Assembly (NCBI RefSeq): GCF_027789125.1
Contig: NZ_JAQFVF010000009.1
Span: 50,328 to 114,327 of the forward strand
DNA: 64,000 nt
Source: Paenibacillus aestuarii
GTDB taxonomy: Bacteria > Bacillota > Bacilli > Paenibacillales > NBRC-103111
Direction: 5' to 3'
Shown here: one piece after another, positions 1 through 9,008 of the stretch
Numbering within the stretch: the stretch's first letter is position 1
Layout: each line of letters begins with the position of its first letter
Translations under genes and position numbers: made by a program
Notes under the pieces: generated by a model
What the model was told of the DNA's origin: nothing
Seen by the model: only the letters and a program-made list of their open reading frames with translations
Databases searched by the model: none

Positions 1-2
1 AA

Positions 3-803
3 CCTGCAGCACTGCGGCTGGAATGGACCGCACCAAGTGGTGAGCAGGCTGCCGCGGAATTGAGTATCGAAGAGCTGCAGCGCGCCTGTGCGATGATCAA
101 TGAAGTGACAGTAACTGAGGAACACTTTCCTGTTAAAGGAACTTTGACTATGTTGAATCCGGCCAAGAGGACTTTCCACATGGTAGGGGAAGACGGTCAG
201 AGCTACAAAGGACGGTTATCTGACAGCGTCCGGCAGCAATACGGGAAGGAGCGGGAAGCTCCTATGCTGCCGGTCAAAGCGGAGGCTGTTATGGAGAGAC
301 GAACCACACTTCAGGTATGCGTCCAAATTAAATCATTTGCCGATACGCTCATCGAGCTGGATACGAATATCGGGCTGGATGTTCAGGAAACCTATTACAC
401 CATGCAAGAACTGTATGAACGGCTGGATATTTACTTGGACAGTGACGACAGCGATTTTATCCCGCGCCTGGCGCAGTCGCTGGCTGCTTACGCCGAGCTT
501 GCGCCGCTGCTGGACGAGCTGGCTGCCAGTCCTCCGGCGAAGGGAGCGCACGGACGACTGGAGGCAGCGGACCTGATGGAAGCGCTGGACCTGCTGGCGC
601 CGGGAAGGCCGATAAGCAGGCTGGTGCAGTTCAGCGAACAGCTGCTTCCTGCCCACGAGACGGGCGAGTATCACGGCGGCTCCGCGGCGCAGGCTTCACA
701 GCGCAAGCATTCAGACAAGCTGTCGCAATATTTCACAGCCGCTTACGCGAATCATACGCGCCTGCTGAAGCTGCTGGTGGCAATGATTCACGCGCTGGAA
801 TAG
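3..803 (+). CDS. Unknown protein, 5' end cut by window edge
   Basis: The reading frame is open from the left edge of the window to a TAG stop. A TTG codon at 60 is the first possible start inside the window, but it has no ribosome binding site and the frame runs open upstream of it, so the true start is probably outside. The visible protein has a charged N-terminal half with short beta-like segments (VKGTLTMLNP, FHMVGEDGQSYKG) and a helical C-terminal half rich in Leu, Ala and Glu. I see no signal peptide, membrane segment or catalytic motif and do not recognise the family. It converges on gerAC, with only 28 bp between the two genes. Confidence 0.6.
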   Translation, partial: PAALRLEWTAPSGEQAAAELSIEELQRACAMINEVTVTEEHFPVKGTLTMLNPAKRTFHMVGEDGQSYKGRLSDSVRQQYGKEREAPMLPVKAEAVMERRTTLQVCVQIKSFADTLIELDTNIGLDVQETYYTMQELYERLDIYLDSDDSDFIPRLAQSLAAYAELAPLLDELAASPPAKGAHGRLEAADLMEALDLLAPGRPISRLVQFSEQLLPAHETGEYHGGSAAQASQRKHSDKLSQYFTAAYANHTRLLKLLVAMIHALE

Positions 804-831
804 CCAGCCTCCTAAGCGTGTGGCGATCGGC

Positions 832-1911
832 TCAACGAACGAGGCCGGTACTTTCGATGACGACCCGCGTATCGACTTGAAATTGAACGTTCGGGTAAAC
901 GTTCCGCCAATATTCGTAGTCCTGCTCACTGCCGAAGTATTGGGCCAAATAACGAAGACCGAAACCGTATGGGTCCACGCCGGCATCGCGGATTTTCACC
1001 AACAGGTCTTCCAACGATTTATTCAAGCTCTGTTCCAAGACCGATTGCGCTTTGGCCACGTTGCTGTCCATTAAACTGACGGTGCTTTCCTCCACCATTC
1101 CCGTAACCTTAAGGCGCAGATGGACGACAGGCACATCGCCTTTGTCGATAGAGACGTCACGAGACACGCGCGAAATGAACAAAGCGAGCCGTTTGCCTTT
1201 GTAATCGGCGGCAATGCCGGAACGGTTGAATTTATTTGCACTTAAATTGAAAATCTTTGTTTCTTCGGGATCCAGCGTCAGGGTCTCTTTTTTTTTGTTC
1301 AATAATACAAGCCGTTCCGCCACATAAGAGTCTCCGTCAAAGCTGACAACGGGCAAAAAGGGATCTAAGCCTTTCTCCTTGAACCTGCGGAAGCTGTCGA
1401 ACAAATACTCTGTCACCGTGTAAGGAGATTCGGTTCCTTCCCGGCCGAAGGTGAGGAAGAAGGCATTGCCGGTCAGCCGCTCTGTCGTCGGATTGGCGGA
1501 TAGCACATCGAAGGCGTTCGGTGAGGCAACGGCCAAGAAGGAAATGAGCTGCACATCCCGGCGCCGGCTCAGCCAATTCAGCGGTTCCGCCATCGATTCT
1601 TTGACCAGCTTGTCCCCGAACAGGAAAACCCGGCAATGTCCAAAGTCGAACTCCTTGTCGACATGGGCTTTGAGATTGCGGATCCCCTCAGCGATGCTGG
1701 GGGATTCCACCTTTTCGACCTGGCTTTCTGCCAGCCCTTCGCCTACTTTGGAGGCGGGAATGGCCAGCCGCAGGGTGATCAGATACGGTTTATCTTTTTT
1801 ACCCGTCCAATCAACGCCCATCGCCACCACAAAAAAACGCTTGTCGATGTCTTTAAATTCACAGCCGCTGATCCAAACAAGAAGAATAAAGCAAAGCAGC
1901 GCTTTTCTCAT
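832..1911 (-). CDS. gerAC: Ger(x)C-family spore germination lipoprotein
   Basis: This is the C subunit of a GerA-type germinant receptor, a lipoprotein held on the outer face of the spore inner membrane and needed for response to nutrients. The chosen ATG gives a lipoprotein signal peptide (MRKALLCFILLVWISGC) with its lipobox ending at Cys17. Two markers of the Ger(x)C family follow: 'DIDKRFFVVAMGVDW' near the N-terminus and a long beta-rich body ending in a helical segment. Its length of 359 aa is normal. The start overlaps the gerAB stop by 4 bp (ATGA), so the two are translationally coupled. An open extension of 30 codons upstream lacks lipoprotein character and was left out. Confidence 0.9.
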   Translation of the reverse strand: MRKALLCFILLVWISGCEFKDIDKRFFVVAMGVDWTGKKDKPYLITLRLAIPASKVGEGLAESQVEKVESPSIAEGIRNLKAHVDKEFDFGHCRVFLFGDKLVKESMAEPLNWLSRRRDVQLISFLAVASPNAFDVLSANPTTERLTGNAFFLTFGREGTESPYTVTEYLFDSFRRFKEKGLDPFLPVVSFDGDSYVAERLVLLNKKKETLTLDPEETKIFNLSANKFNRSGIAADYKGKRLALFISRVSRDVSIDKGDVPVVHLRLKVTGMVEESTVSLMDSNVAKAQSVLEQSLNKSLEDLLVKIRDAGVDPYGFGLRYLAQYFGSEQDYEYWRNVYPNVQFQVDTRVVIESTGLVR

Positions 1912-3020
1912 TGGGTGGATCCCTCTTTTCTTTTTTTCCATACGAAATAGAGCATGATCAGGACAAAGACGATTTCGTTGAAAAATCGGGTAATCAGCCA
2001 AACTTCAGAAACCATCTGGTTTCGCTCCACATTGATGAACCGCATGTATAGAAAAGACAAAGCGGCTGCCGCCAGGGCGAACCACAGGTTGATTGGACTG
2101 GCCGGAGCTTCCTCGACCGAAGAGAAGCGGTTCATGGAATGGCGGATGAGCAGGATCGCGATATGCCACGTATTCATGATGAACAACAGGGACACACCGG
2201 TAAAAATTAACAGAAAAACGAACAGTACCCGATTGATGAAACCGTACTCCATGACCATGGAATCAGCAGTCATACTCCATAAGTAGACGTAGTCTTCGAC
2301 AGCCTCTGTACCGTGAAAGCCAATGGGCACAAAAAAGGTGACGGCCAGGAAGAAAGTTGCGAATAAAGGCACGATCCAGCGAAAACGAAAGCGAAAGCCT
2401 TGCTGATGAAACCGGTTGAAAACGATCAGACTCATAAAGCCGGAAAATAAAAAGCTTCCGGCGGCAATCGTGATGAAGGAAGGCGGCCTCGAGATATAGC
2501 CGGAAACGTAGCGGATTGCATGCCAATCCATCCCTGGATTGAATATCGCTTTCATCAGAAACATAATCAGCAGCGGCGAAAAAATAATAATCATAATTTC
2601 ATGGACGTATTGCACCGTCCGGGTCGAACGGCTGCTTGCCCATACTGCAGCACCGGCCATAAGCAGCAAGTTGATGAAGGGGTTCATCTCCGGGTAGAAG
2701 AACATACGTACGGTTTCGGAATACGAGTAAATGACGATGGCTCCGGCCGGTAACCAGGTGAGCAATGCGCCATACATGTTGATGGTAATTGTGAGCCAGC
2801 GGGGGAAGTACATATCGCACAGTTCCGGGAAACCGAGTCCGGGAAAATGTTCATAGCAAGCCATGGAGGTCAGCGACAGAACCGAGCCGATCGCAAGCGC
2901 GATCAGCATGCCCATGACGGCGCCGTGGAAGCGCTCTTTGATGAGAAAGTAGGGGACGAACATCATAATGTTGATCATCCCCACATATAAGACATGGTAA
3001 TACGTATGCCGGGATCCCAC
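1908..3020 (-). CDS. gerAB: GerAB-type spore germination permease
   Basis: This is the B subunit of a GerA-type receptor, a multi-pass inner-membrane protein of the amino-acid permease (APC) superfamily thought to bind the germinant. The 370 aa protein has about ten hydrophobic segments, starting with 'YVGMINIMMFVPYFLI', and ends in a short basic tail (VWKKRKEGSTQ). The start is GTG, directly after the gerAA TGA, with GGAGGAGG seven bases upstream. It is the second gene of a tight three-gene operon. The germinant cannot be read from the sequence. Confidence 0.9.
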   Translation of the reverse strand: MGSRHTYYHVLYVGMINIMMFVPYFLIKERFHGAVMGMLIALAIGSVLSLTSMACYEHFPGLGFPELCDMYFPRWLTITINMYGALLTWLPAGAIVIYSYSETVRMFFYPEMNPFINLLLMAGAAVWASSRSTRTVQYVHEIMIIIFSPLLIMFLMKAIFNPGMDWHAIRYVSGYISRPPSFITIAAGSFLFSGFMSLIVFNRFHQQGFRFRFRWIVPLFATFFLAVTFFVPIGFHGTEAVEDYVYLWSMTADSMVMEYGFINRVLFVFLLIFTGVSLLFIMNTWHIAILLIRHSMNRFSSVEEAPASPINLWFALAAAALSFLYMRFINVERNQMVSEVWLITRFFNEIVFVLIMLYFVWKKRKEGSTQ

Positions 3021-4343
3021 TCATTTGCCTCCTCCATGCCTGCTCTTGTTTTTGGGGTTGTAAAGATTCAGATACGGTTCACCAAAGCTGCGAAGATTAC
3101 ACCAATACACGATTAAGGCAAAAAATAACACAACGACGCCTAACAAGCCGTAAAAGATCGCGATGGTCACGAACAAATATTTGACGAACCGGATGGAATA
3201 GCTAAAGCTATTGTTCGGTATGACGAAATTGGATATCGCCACAACGGAAGTGACGATAATCATGATGCTGCTCACGAGACCCGCTTGTTGAATCGATTGG
3301 CCCAGAATTAACCCCCCTACGGTTGTAGCCGTTGAACCGATGGAACGGGGAAGCCGGATACTCGCCTCATTGAGCGCTTCAATCATAAACAACATGATAA
3401 TAACTTCTATAAATGAGGGGTAAGGGACGACCACGCGGCTCCCGGCGATGGATAAGGTGAGTTGAACACGCAGCAATTCGGGATTATAGGAAACGATTGA
3501 AATATAAAGCGCTGGAAGCGTTAAGGTCAGAAACATCGCTAAATAGCGGAGGATGAGCAGCAGTTTACTCATCCAGAAAGATTCATAATCATCATCCATC
3601 GCATGCAAAAAATCAAATAACCGGGCTGGCAAAATGAGCCCAAGGCGGTTGCCGTCTTGCAATATGGCTACCTTGCCTCGTTGGATCATGGCGGCAATCC
3701 GGTCTGGGCGTTCCGTCTGAATAATGACCGGGAACAGTTTATATTTTCCAGATAGCTGTTTCATCAGTTGACCGGCAGCGCGCAGCATCTTGATGTTGAG
3801 CTGGGCGATCTGCTGCTGGAGTTGAAGAAGCACCTGCTGGTTGACTTCGTTCTTGTCGTAAAGCACGGTCACGCGGGTCTTCGATGTGACGCCAATGATA
3901 TGCTGCTCGACGCACAGCGTCGGCTCATTATAGCGCATGCGGATCAGGCTGATATTCAAGTCCAGATCCTCCGTAAGCGCCGTCTGCGGTCCTTGCAGCG
4001 CCGATTCGATCTGCGTCGAGTCCGGCTTATCCTGCATCTTGCGCTGCACGTCGAAGCGGTATACGCGGCCTTCGATTTGGAACAGCACGCTGCCTTTCAG
4101 CAGCAGTTCCGTCCAAATTTCAGGCGCGTCCGCTTCGGCGAAATTGGGATTGGAATGAATCATGCGAAAAAATTGATCGCGATCGAAATTGTAGGAATAA
4201 GGGGACAGGAGGATGTCCTGAAGCAGGTTCTGATCACAGAGGGTGGGGAAATAACATATCTCCATCTCGTAATAACCGTTGTTCAGAATATCATAGAAAA
4301 AATCGGACGGATTATTTAATTCTTTGCGAATCCGTGCGATCAT
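3021..4343 (-). CDS. gerAA: GerAA-type spore germination protein
   Basis: This is the A subunit of a GerA-type receptor. The N-terminal ~240 residues form the soluble domain, and the C-terminal part carries about five membrane segments including the family signature region 'SFIEVIIMLFMIEALNEA' and 'GGLILGQSIQQAGLVSSI'. The start was set at an ATG with GGAGGG six bases upstream, giving 440 aa. An in-frame ATG 12 codons earlier lacks such a site. At 440 aa it is shorter than the second GerAA in this window (538 aa), mostly through a shorter N-terminus. It is the first gene of gerAA-gerAB-gerAC. I found no convincing sigma-G promoter upstream. Confidence 0.9.
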   Translation of the reverse strand: MIARIRKELNNPSDFFYDILNNGYYEMEICYFPTLCDQNLLQDILLSPYSYNFDRDQFFRMIHSNPNFAEADAPEIWTELLLKGSVLFQIEGRVYRFDVQRKMQDKPDSTQIESALQGPQTALTEDLDLNISLIRMRYNEPTLCVEQHIIGVTSKTRVTVLYDKNEVNQQVLLQLQQQIAQLNIKMLRAAGQLMKQLSGKYKLFPVIIQTERPDRIAAMIQRGKVAILQDGNRLGLILPARLFDFLHAMDDDYESFWMSKLLLILRYLAMFLTLTLPALYISIVSYNPELLRVQLTLSIAGSRVVVPYPSFIEVIIMLFMIEALNEASIRLPRSIGSTATTVGGLILGQSIQQAGLVSSIMIIVTSVVAISNFVIPNNSFSYSIRFVKYLFVTIAIFYGLLGVVVLFFALIVYWCNLRSFGEPYLNLYNPKNKSRHGGGK

Positions 4344-4411
4344 GGAATTCCCTCCAATTTCCAATAACAATTTGGACATAGGTTACCCAAGAATGGACAC
4401 ATGCATGCAGA

Positions 4412-5665
4412 TTAAGCTTTGTGAGCCAAGATTTTTTTTCCAGGTGCGTGTTCAGGAAGGATGCGCTGTTCGCGCAGCAGCTGCCCTTGGTGAAAGAACG
4501 GCAAGGCGGCGAAAGCGAGCAGCATGAGAATCGTGAACAGCAGTGGACCTTGGTCAAAGCCGAGTAACTTCAGCAGGATGCCGCCGATCCAGGCGCAAGC
4601 GCTTTGCCCGATAAAGGCGAATCCGCTCGCGCCATAATAAGCTCCTCGCAGATGGGCTGGCGAGATGTCCCCGATGAGCACATCACCGATGACGAAGCAC
4701 AGAATCTCGCCGATCGTAAACACCACCATCGCTAACGCCAATCCTGCCATATGATCGAAGATGCCGAAGCCGAACAGCCCTAAGCCGAACAGCAGGCAGC
4801 CGGCTTTCAAGGCTGTAAGCGGCGGGTAACGCTTCATCAGCTTGGCAAGCGGGTATTGCAGCACCAGCACGGACAAGGTGTTGATCACAAATAGAAACGA
4901 GTACGATTCAATCCGATCGTGTCCGATATACTGCGATAACGTCGTATCGAGATGCGAATAAGCACCGGCGACGAACACGTTGCCCAGCAGGAAATAAAGA
5001 AAGACGCGATCCGTAAACACGATGCGGAACATCATTTTCATCGGGACGGCTTCGGACTTCTCCTGAACTTGCTGCTTGAAGGCGAACATGAAGATGACGA
5101 GAACGAGAGCGTAGATGAAAAAGATCGCTGCGCTGCTCACAAAAGGCAGGATCGGATAAGCGCTCCCGGCGCCAAGCTTCAATCCTGCCAAAGGGCCGAT
5201 GGCCCCGCCGACGTTGATGGCGAAGTAGCGTGCGTTAAAAGCGGAGGTGCGGCGCTCGGCAGGCGTTACATCCGCCAATAAGGCCCGCGCCGCCGGCTCA
5301 AAGACGCTGCGGCACAGCCCATTCATGGCGCTTAGCAGAAAGAAGAGCCATACGTCGTCCGCGAATGCGAAGCCGATGAGCACGAGGCTCCAGGCGGCCA
5401 TCGCGGTCACCATCACCGGAAAGCGCCCGTACCGGTCGGAGAGAGCGCCGCCGACAAAGCTGCTGAGCGTTCCCGCCAGTAAGCTGGCTGCTAGAATAGC
5501 GCCGACGAGCGCGGGATCGATGCCTTTGCCTTTTCCTAAGTAGATACCCAAGAAAGGCAGTGTCATAAAAAATCCAGTGCGGGCGAGGAAGGTCCCGATG
5601 ATGACCCCCCAGGCGACAGGATGAAATTGCGGTAAAGCCAACATGTTTCTCCAAGATTTGTTCAT
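4412..5665 (-). CDS. MFS transporter, probable sugar or drug efflux
   Basis: This is a 417 aa major facilitator superfamily protein with about twelve hydrophobic segments. The loop after TM2 has the MFS motif-A region 'GGALSDRYGRFPVM' (about residues 72-85). A large central loop follows TM6 (FAFKQQVQEKSEAVP). It starts at an ATG preceded by GGGGGA. It is divergently transcribed from an SgrR-like regulator across a short intergenic region that contains a 16-bp palindrome. In E. coli, sgrR lies near the MFS sugar-efflux gene setA, so sugar or sugar-phosphate efflux is an attractive guess. The substrate is not determined by the sequence, and drug export is equally possible. Confidence 0.85.
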   Translation of the reverse strand: MNKSWRNMLALPQFHPVAWGVIIGTFLARTGFFMTLPFLGIYLGKGKGIDPALVGAILAASLLAGTLSSFVGGALSDRYGRFPVMVTAMAAWSLVLIGFAFADDVWLFFLLSAMNGLCRSVFEPAARALLADVTPAERRTSAFNARYFAINVGGAIGPLAGLKLGAGSAYPILPFVSSAAIFFIYALVLVIFMFAFKQQVQEKSEAVPMKMMFRIVFTDRVFLYFLLGNVFVAGAYSHLDTTLSQYIGHDRIESYSFLFVINTLSVLVLQYPLAKLMKRYPPLTALKAGCLLFGLGLFGFGIFDHMAGLALAMVVFTIGEILCFVIGDVLIGDISPAHLRGAYYGASGFAFIGQSACAWIGGILLKLLGFDQGPLLFTILMLLAFAALPFFHQGQLLREQRILPEHAPGKKILAHKA

Positions 5666-5701
5666 TTCAGGTCCCCCTAAGCATAAGGCGTAATAACGAT
5701 G

Positions 5702-5717
5702 TGATCGGTTCCGATCA
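5702..5717. promoter_or_regulatory. Palindromic operator candidate between divergent genes
   Basis: TGATCGG-TT-CCGATCA is a perfect 7-bp inverted repeat around a 2-base centre. It lies 37 bp upstream of the MFS start and 105 bp upstream of the SgrR-like start. Its position suggests a binding site controlling one or both genes, but which protein binds is inference. Confidence 0.45.
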
Positions 5718-5822
5718 GGTTGAATGCACGGCTCGATATGCTTTTAGTATAGCTATCCGAAAAGGGATAAAAAGAGTATGATTAGCTTTAAACTGTTCAC
5801 CTTTTATCGAAGGAGGAGCGAA

Positions 5823-7694
5823 ATGGCGGTTGTACTGCATTTTTTAGAGCTAAAGTTTCATTATCGGGACCAAGAAGCAGGGAGACCCTTTCCTGTAACT
5901 GTTGATGGTCTTTCCAAAATATGGTTTTGTTCACCCCGATACGTCAAACTGATCGTGCGCAAGCTGTCAGAACTAGGGTGGATTGAGTGGCAGGCCGGCC
6001 GGGGACGCGGAAATACGTCTGTCCTGACATTGTTGAAGGACGCGGATGAACTGCTGCTACGTGAGGCGCAAGACAAGATGGAGCAGGGGAATGTCAAAGA
6101 AGCGATGGAATTGATGAACCGGTTCGGGGGCGCTGCGGTTAAAGACCAGTTCAGGAATTGGCTGTCCGAAGGAATGGGCATCTCTACGGAGACGGTCTCC
6201 GATAAGCTGTACGATACGCTGCGCTTTCCCGTGTACCGGACAATTGTGACACTGGATCCTGCGCTGGTGTACTATACGTTCGATGCGCATATCGCCGGAC
6301 AGATGTTCGATACGCTAGTCCACTATGAGCATGAAAGCGGCAAGGTGGTCCCTTGCATTGCTCATTCCTGGGAAAACAGTCCGGATGGCCGGGAATGGTT
6401 TTTTTATTTGAAAAAAAGCGTGATGTTCCATCACGGCCGGGAATTGACCGCTCAAGATGTCGTGTTCTCGCTGAACCGGCTGCGGCTTCAACCGGAGCGC
6501 TTCGAGTCCAGCTGGATGTTCCGGGATATTGAGTGGATCGCAGCTTGGGATCAGCGGACTGTGCACATTCGGCTTTGCAAGCCGAACTATTTATTTTTGC
6601 GCTTGCTGGCCACCCTTCCTGCGAGCATCGTTCCCGAGGATGTGGTGCGGGAGCATGGGGAGGCGTTTGCGGGTAAACCTGTCGGCACAGGGCGGTTTCA
6701 GATGATCCGGCTAGATGAGGGGATCTGCGTGTTAGAGGCATTTACGGGGCATTTCCAAGGCAGGCCGCAATTAGATCGCGTCGAGGTGCTGATCTTCCCC
6801 GAGTCGGAAGCCGGCCGCTTGCGGGAGCCGGATTGGACGTCTGTTAGGAGTTCGAGCGGGGGATCGCTTCAAGACGAGCCCGATGTGGATGTGACCCAGG
6901 CGCGCCATGCGGTCCAGGGCGGTTACGATGCGCAGTGGTGCAACGTAGAGACGCTGTACGCCTGCTGTACGTTGCTCGTTTTTAATCAAAAGAAACAAGG
7001 GCCGCAGCGTCAATTCGCCTTCCGCCAAGCCTTGCATGCGATCATTGACCGGCAGCGGATGATTGATGAGCTGGGCGGCGACCGGATTTATCCGGCGCAG
7101 GGCTTCCGCCCCAACCCGCAGCCTGGCGGCACGCACTACCTTGACCGTATGAGCCCTGAGGAAATTCATGCTCACTTACGGGAAAGCGGCTATCAAGGCG
7201 AGTCGTTCCGCCTGGCGACGACCTCTTACCACGAGGCGGACGCGCTGTGGATTCGGGAGCGCTGCCGGATTTTTGGCGTAGATGTGGCGGTGGAGGTCAA
7301 GCATTTGGGGGATATGGCGGATCACCTGGCTATGCAGCAGTATGACGGGCAGTTGTACGGCAACGTGTACAGCCAGGAAGAAATTTGCGAATTGGAAATG
7401 TATTTGCAAAACAATTACTTTCTATCCGCCTTCGATGTGCAAATGACGGCTGCTGTCAGAGAGGAAACGGAGGCTTTGTTCCGTGAGCCTACCGAGCGGG
7501 CGCGCCAGCACCGGCTTGCGAAATTAGAGGAGCGGATTCGGGATTCGTACGCCGTGCTCTATCTGGTTCAAAAGAAGAGCAACATCTCGCACCATAAATC
7601 GGTTCGCGGTGTGACCATTAATCCTTCGGGGTGGCTGGATTTTCATAAGATTTGGTTCGCGCCGAATGAGCGGTCGGCGGCTGAGCGGGCTTGA
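5823..7694 (+). CDS. SgrR-like regulator: HTH plus solute-binding domain
   Basis: This is a 623 aa transcription factor in which a DNA-binding domain is fused to a periplasmic-binding-protein-like domain (SBP_bac_5). Residues ~1-100 match the SgrR N-terminal fold, including 'FCSPRYVKLIVRKLSELGW' followed by 'WQAGRGRGN', very like E. coli SgrR. Residues ~145-600 resemble oligopeptide-binding proteins (DAHIAGQMFDTLVHYE, LTAQDVVFSLNRL) and lack a signal peptide, so this domain should sense a small molecule in the cytoplasm. The start is set by AAGGAGG upstream of ATGGCG. An upstream ATG, 15 codons earlier, has no such site. It is divergent from the MFS transporter and probably regulates it. SgrR of E. 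coli responds to sugar-phosphate stress; the ligand here is unknown. Confidence 0.85.
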   Translation: MAVVLHFLELKFHYRDQEAGRPFPVTVDGLSKIWFCSPRYVKLIVRKLSELGWIEWQAGRGRGNTSVLTLLKDADELLLREAQDKMEQGNVKEAMELMNRFGGAAVKDQFRNWLSEGMGISTETVSDKLYDTLRFPVYRTIVTLDPALVYYTFDAHIAGQMFDTLVHYEHESGKVVPCIAHSWENSPDGREWFFYLKKSVMFHHGRELTAQDVVFSLNRLRLQPERFESSWMFRDIEWIAAWDQRTVHIRLCKPNYLFLRLLATLPASIVPEDVVREHGEAFAGKPVGTGRFQMIRLDEGICVLEAFTGHFQGRPQLDRVEVLIFPESEAGRLREPDWTSVRSSSGGSLQDEPDVDVTQARHAVQGGYDAQWCNVETLYACCTLLVFNQKKQGPQRQFAFRQALHAIIDRQRMIDELGGDRIYPAQGFRPNPQPGGTHYLDRMSPEEIHAHLRESGYQGESFRLATTSYHEADALWIRERCRIFGVDVAVEVKHLGDMADHLAMQQYDGQLYGNVYSQEEICELEMYLQNNYFLSAFDVQMTAAVREETEALFREPTERARQHRLAKLEERIRDSYAVLYLVQKKSNISHHKSVRGVTINPSGWLDFHKIWFAPNERSAAERA

Positions 7695-7739
7695 GTGCGT
7701 AAGCGTGCGCATGTGGCGGTGTCGGTTAGCGGGGTGGGA

Positions 7740-7805
7740 AAAACGGCCTAACCGGGGAAATTATCCTTCCAGAAATGTAGGATAAGTGTCCGGTTAGGCC
7801 GTTTT
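7740..7805. terminator. Large perfect stem-loop with nested hairpin
   Basis: A perfect 16-bp inverted repeat (AAAACGGCCTAACCGG and its complement) encloses a 34-base loop that carries a second stem, TTATCCT/AGGATAA. The right arm ends in GTTTT and the left begins AAAA, so it could stop transcription from either side. It lies between the convergent SgrR-like and nicotianamine-synthase-like genes. The nested motif belongs to a palindrome family seen elsewhere in the window. Confidence 0.7.
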
Positions 7806-7836
7806 GCTCAAAAAATCCTGCCAATTTTTGCAGGAT
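7761..7836. repeat. TATCCTGC/GCAGGATA palindrome cluster, copy 1
   Basis: Two imperfect palindromes lie close together: TTATCCT...AGGATAA (7761-7785) and ATCCTGC-N8-GCAGGAT (7815-7836). The same core recurs at 43.0-43.15 kb and at 59.5-59.6 kb, always between genes. The function is unknown, and they may be REP-like or small mobile palindromes. Confidence 0.6.
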
Positions 7837-7898
7837 CGTGCACGTGGAGGCGTCGGTCGGCGCGAAGGCTGTGCGCTGCCGCCAGCTTTATGTCTTTG

Positions 7899-8747
7899 CT
7901 AAGCGTGATACCGGTAAAACAAAGTTGAGTTGATGACTTTGGCAGCGGTGGGCATCGCTTTGGAGAAGAGGCTCCAGCCGGATGCGGAAATCTCCTCTTC
8001 AGGTACCTTTACATAGGCCAGTTGCCGCATGCCTTCGACCGAACGGACAACGACGATCGCATCCGGGTTCGTCCGCTGAATTTGTTCGAACACTTCGGGC
8101 TTGTTCGTAACAAGGCTGGCGATAAAAATAAGCGGATACTTCGCATAGTCGAAGGTGGTTCCGTTCCCGTGGACTATGGTGATCCGATCGTCCAAGCCTA
8201 GGCGCTGCAGCAATAGCTGTGCGCTTGCACAGGCTTCGGGATTCGTATCGACACCAATCACTTTTACCTGCATTTTTTGCGAGATGAGTATGGCGCTTAA
8301 GGGCAGGGGACCGCTGCCGATGAACACAATCGGTGATGCGTGCTGAAGTTCATGGGGAAGATGGGCCAATTCCCGTTCAATCAGATTTACATAATTATTC
8401 CAGTTTTTGAATTGCTCTAGGTCTGTTACGGTGATTGGTATTAAGCTGCTGTAGCGTTCGGATTCGAATAACTCGACCTGATACTCGGCTTCCGCCAATT
8501 TGGCTAACAGCTCGCCTTGGATATCCTTAATGGCTTCATTGTCCAAAACACTCTGAATCTCATCCGTCGTGTAGGACTCGCGAATTCGATTTAATAAATG
8601 GGCGATCGTATCTGTGACTGTAGTGTTCGCAGGTGTTAAGTCGGTTTCCCGCTGCAGTGTGGCGTGTGCGTCTTGAATCAATTCGATGAGTGCTAAAGCG
8701 CGAGCTGTCAAAAGCTGATCTGAAGTTTGTAGATGATATGAATCCAT
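7899..8747 (-). CDS. Nicotianamine-synthase-like aminobutanoyltransferase
   Basis: This 282 aa protein belongs to the nicotianamine synthase family. Members transfer aminobutyrate from S-adenosylmethionine to make metal-binding opine or nicotianamine-type metallophores; bacterial CntL acts in staphylopine and bacillopaline synthesis. The hallmark is 'FIGSGPLPLSAILI' at residues 142-155, the SAM-binding segment almost identical to that of plant and bacterial enzymes. It is followed by 'VIGVDTNPEACASA'. A helical N-terminal domain precedes it (NWNNYVNLIERELAHLP, 115-131). GGAGG stands upstream of the ATG. Unlike cntL loci, there is no adjacent histidine racemase (cntK) or opine dehydrogenase (cntM), so it is either an orphan or makes a nicotianamine-like product on its own. 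The exact product is not determined. Confidence 0.8.
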   Translation of the reverse strand: MDSYHLQTSDQLLTARALALIELIQDAHATLQRETDLTPANTTVTDTIAHLLNRIRESYTTDEIQSVLDNEAIKDIQGELLAKLAEAEYQVELFESERYSSLIPITVTDLEQFKNWNNYVNLIERELAHLPHELQHASPIVFIGSGPLPLSAILISQKMQVKVIGVDTNPEACASAQLLLQRLGLDDRITIVHGNGTTFDYAKYPLIFIASLVTNKPEVFEQIQRTNPDAIVVVRSVEGMRQLAYVKVPEEEISASGWSLFSKAMPTAAKVINSTLFYRYHA

Positions 8748-9008
8748 GGTTAGTGCCTCCTTTCATCCGCTTATCCGGCATGTGTTCCCCATTATATTCG
8801 GAAGCTGCTTCAATTAGTCGAGCTGAAATGGCCGTCGTGTGAAACCCGGTTGCGGTATCCGTGGTGCGGGTGGCGAAAATTCGTATTTATGCACTAGGAA
8901 TTCTGGTAAATGGTGCTTGCCTGCTCTTGCTGAAATCGGTTACATTTGGAGTGACTAGCTTGTGTTTGAACATACTCTTGGATGAAAAAAAATGCGCGAG
9001 AGGAATGG

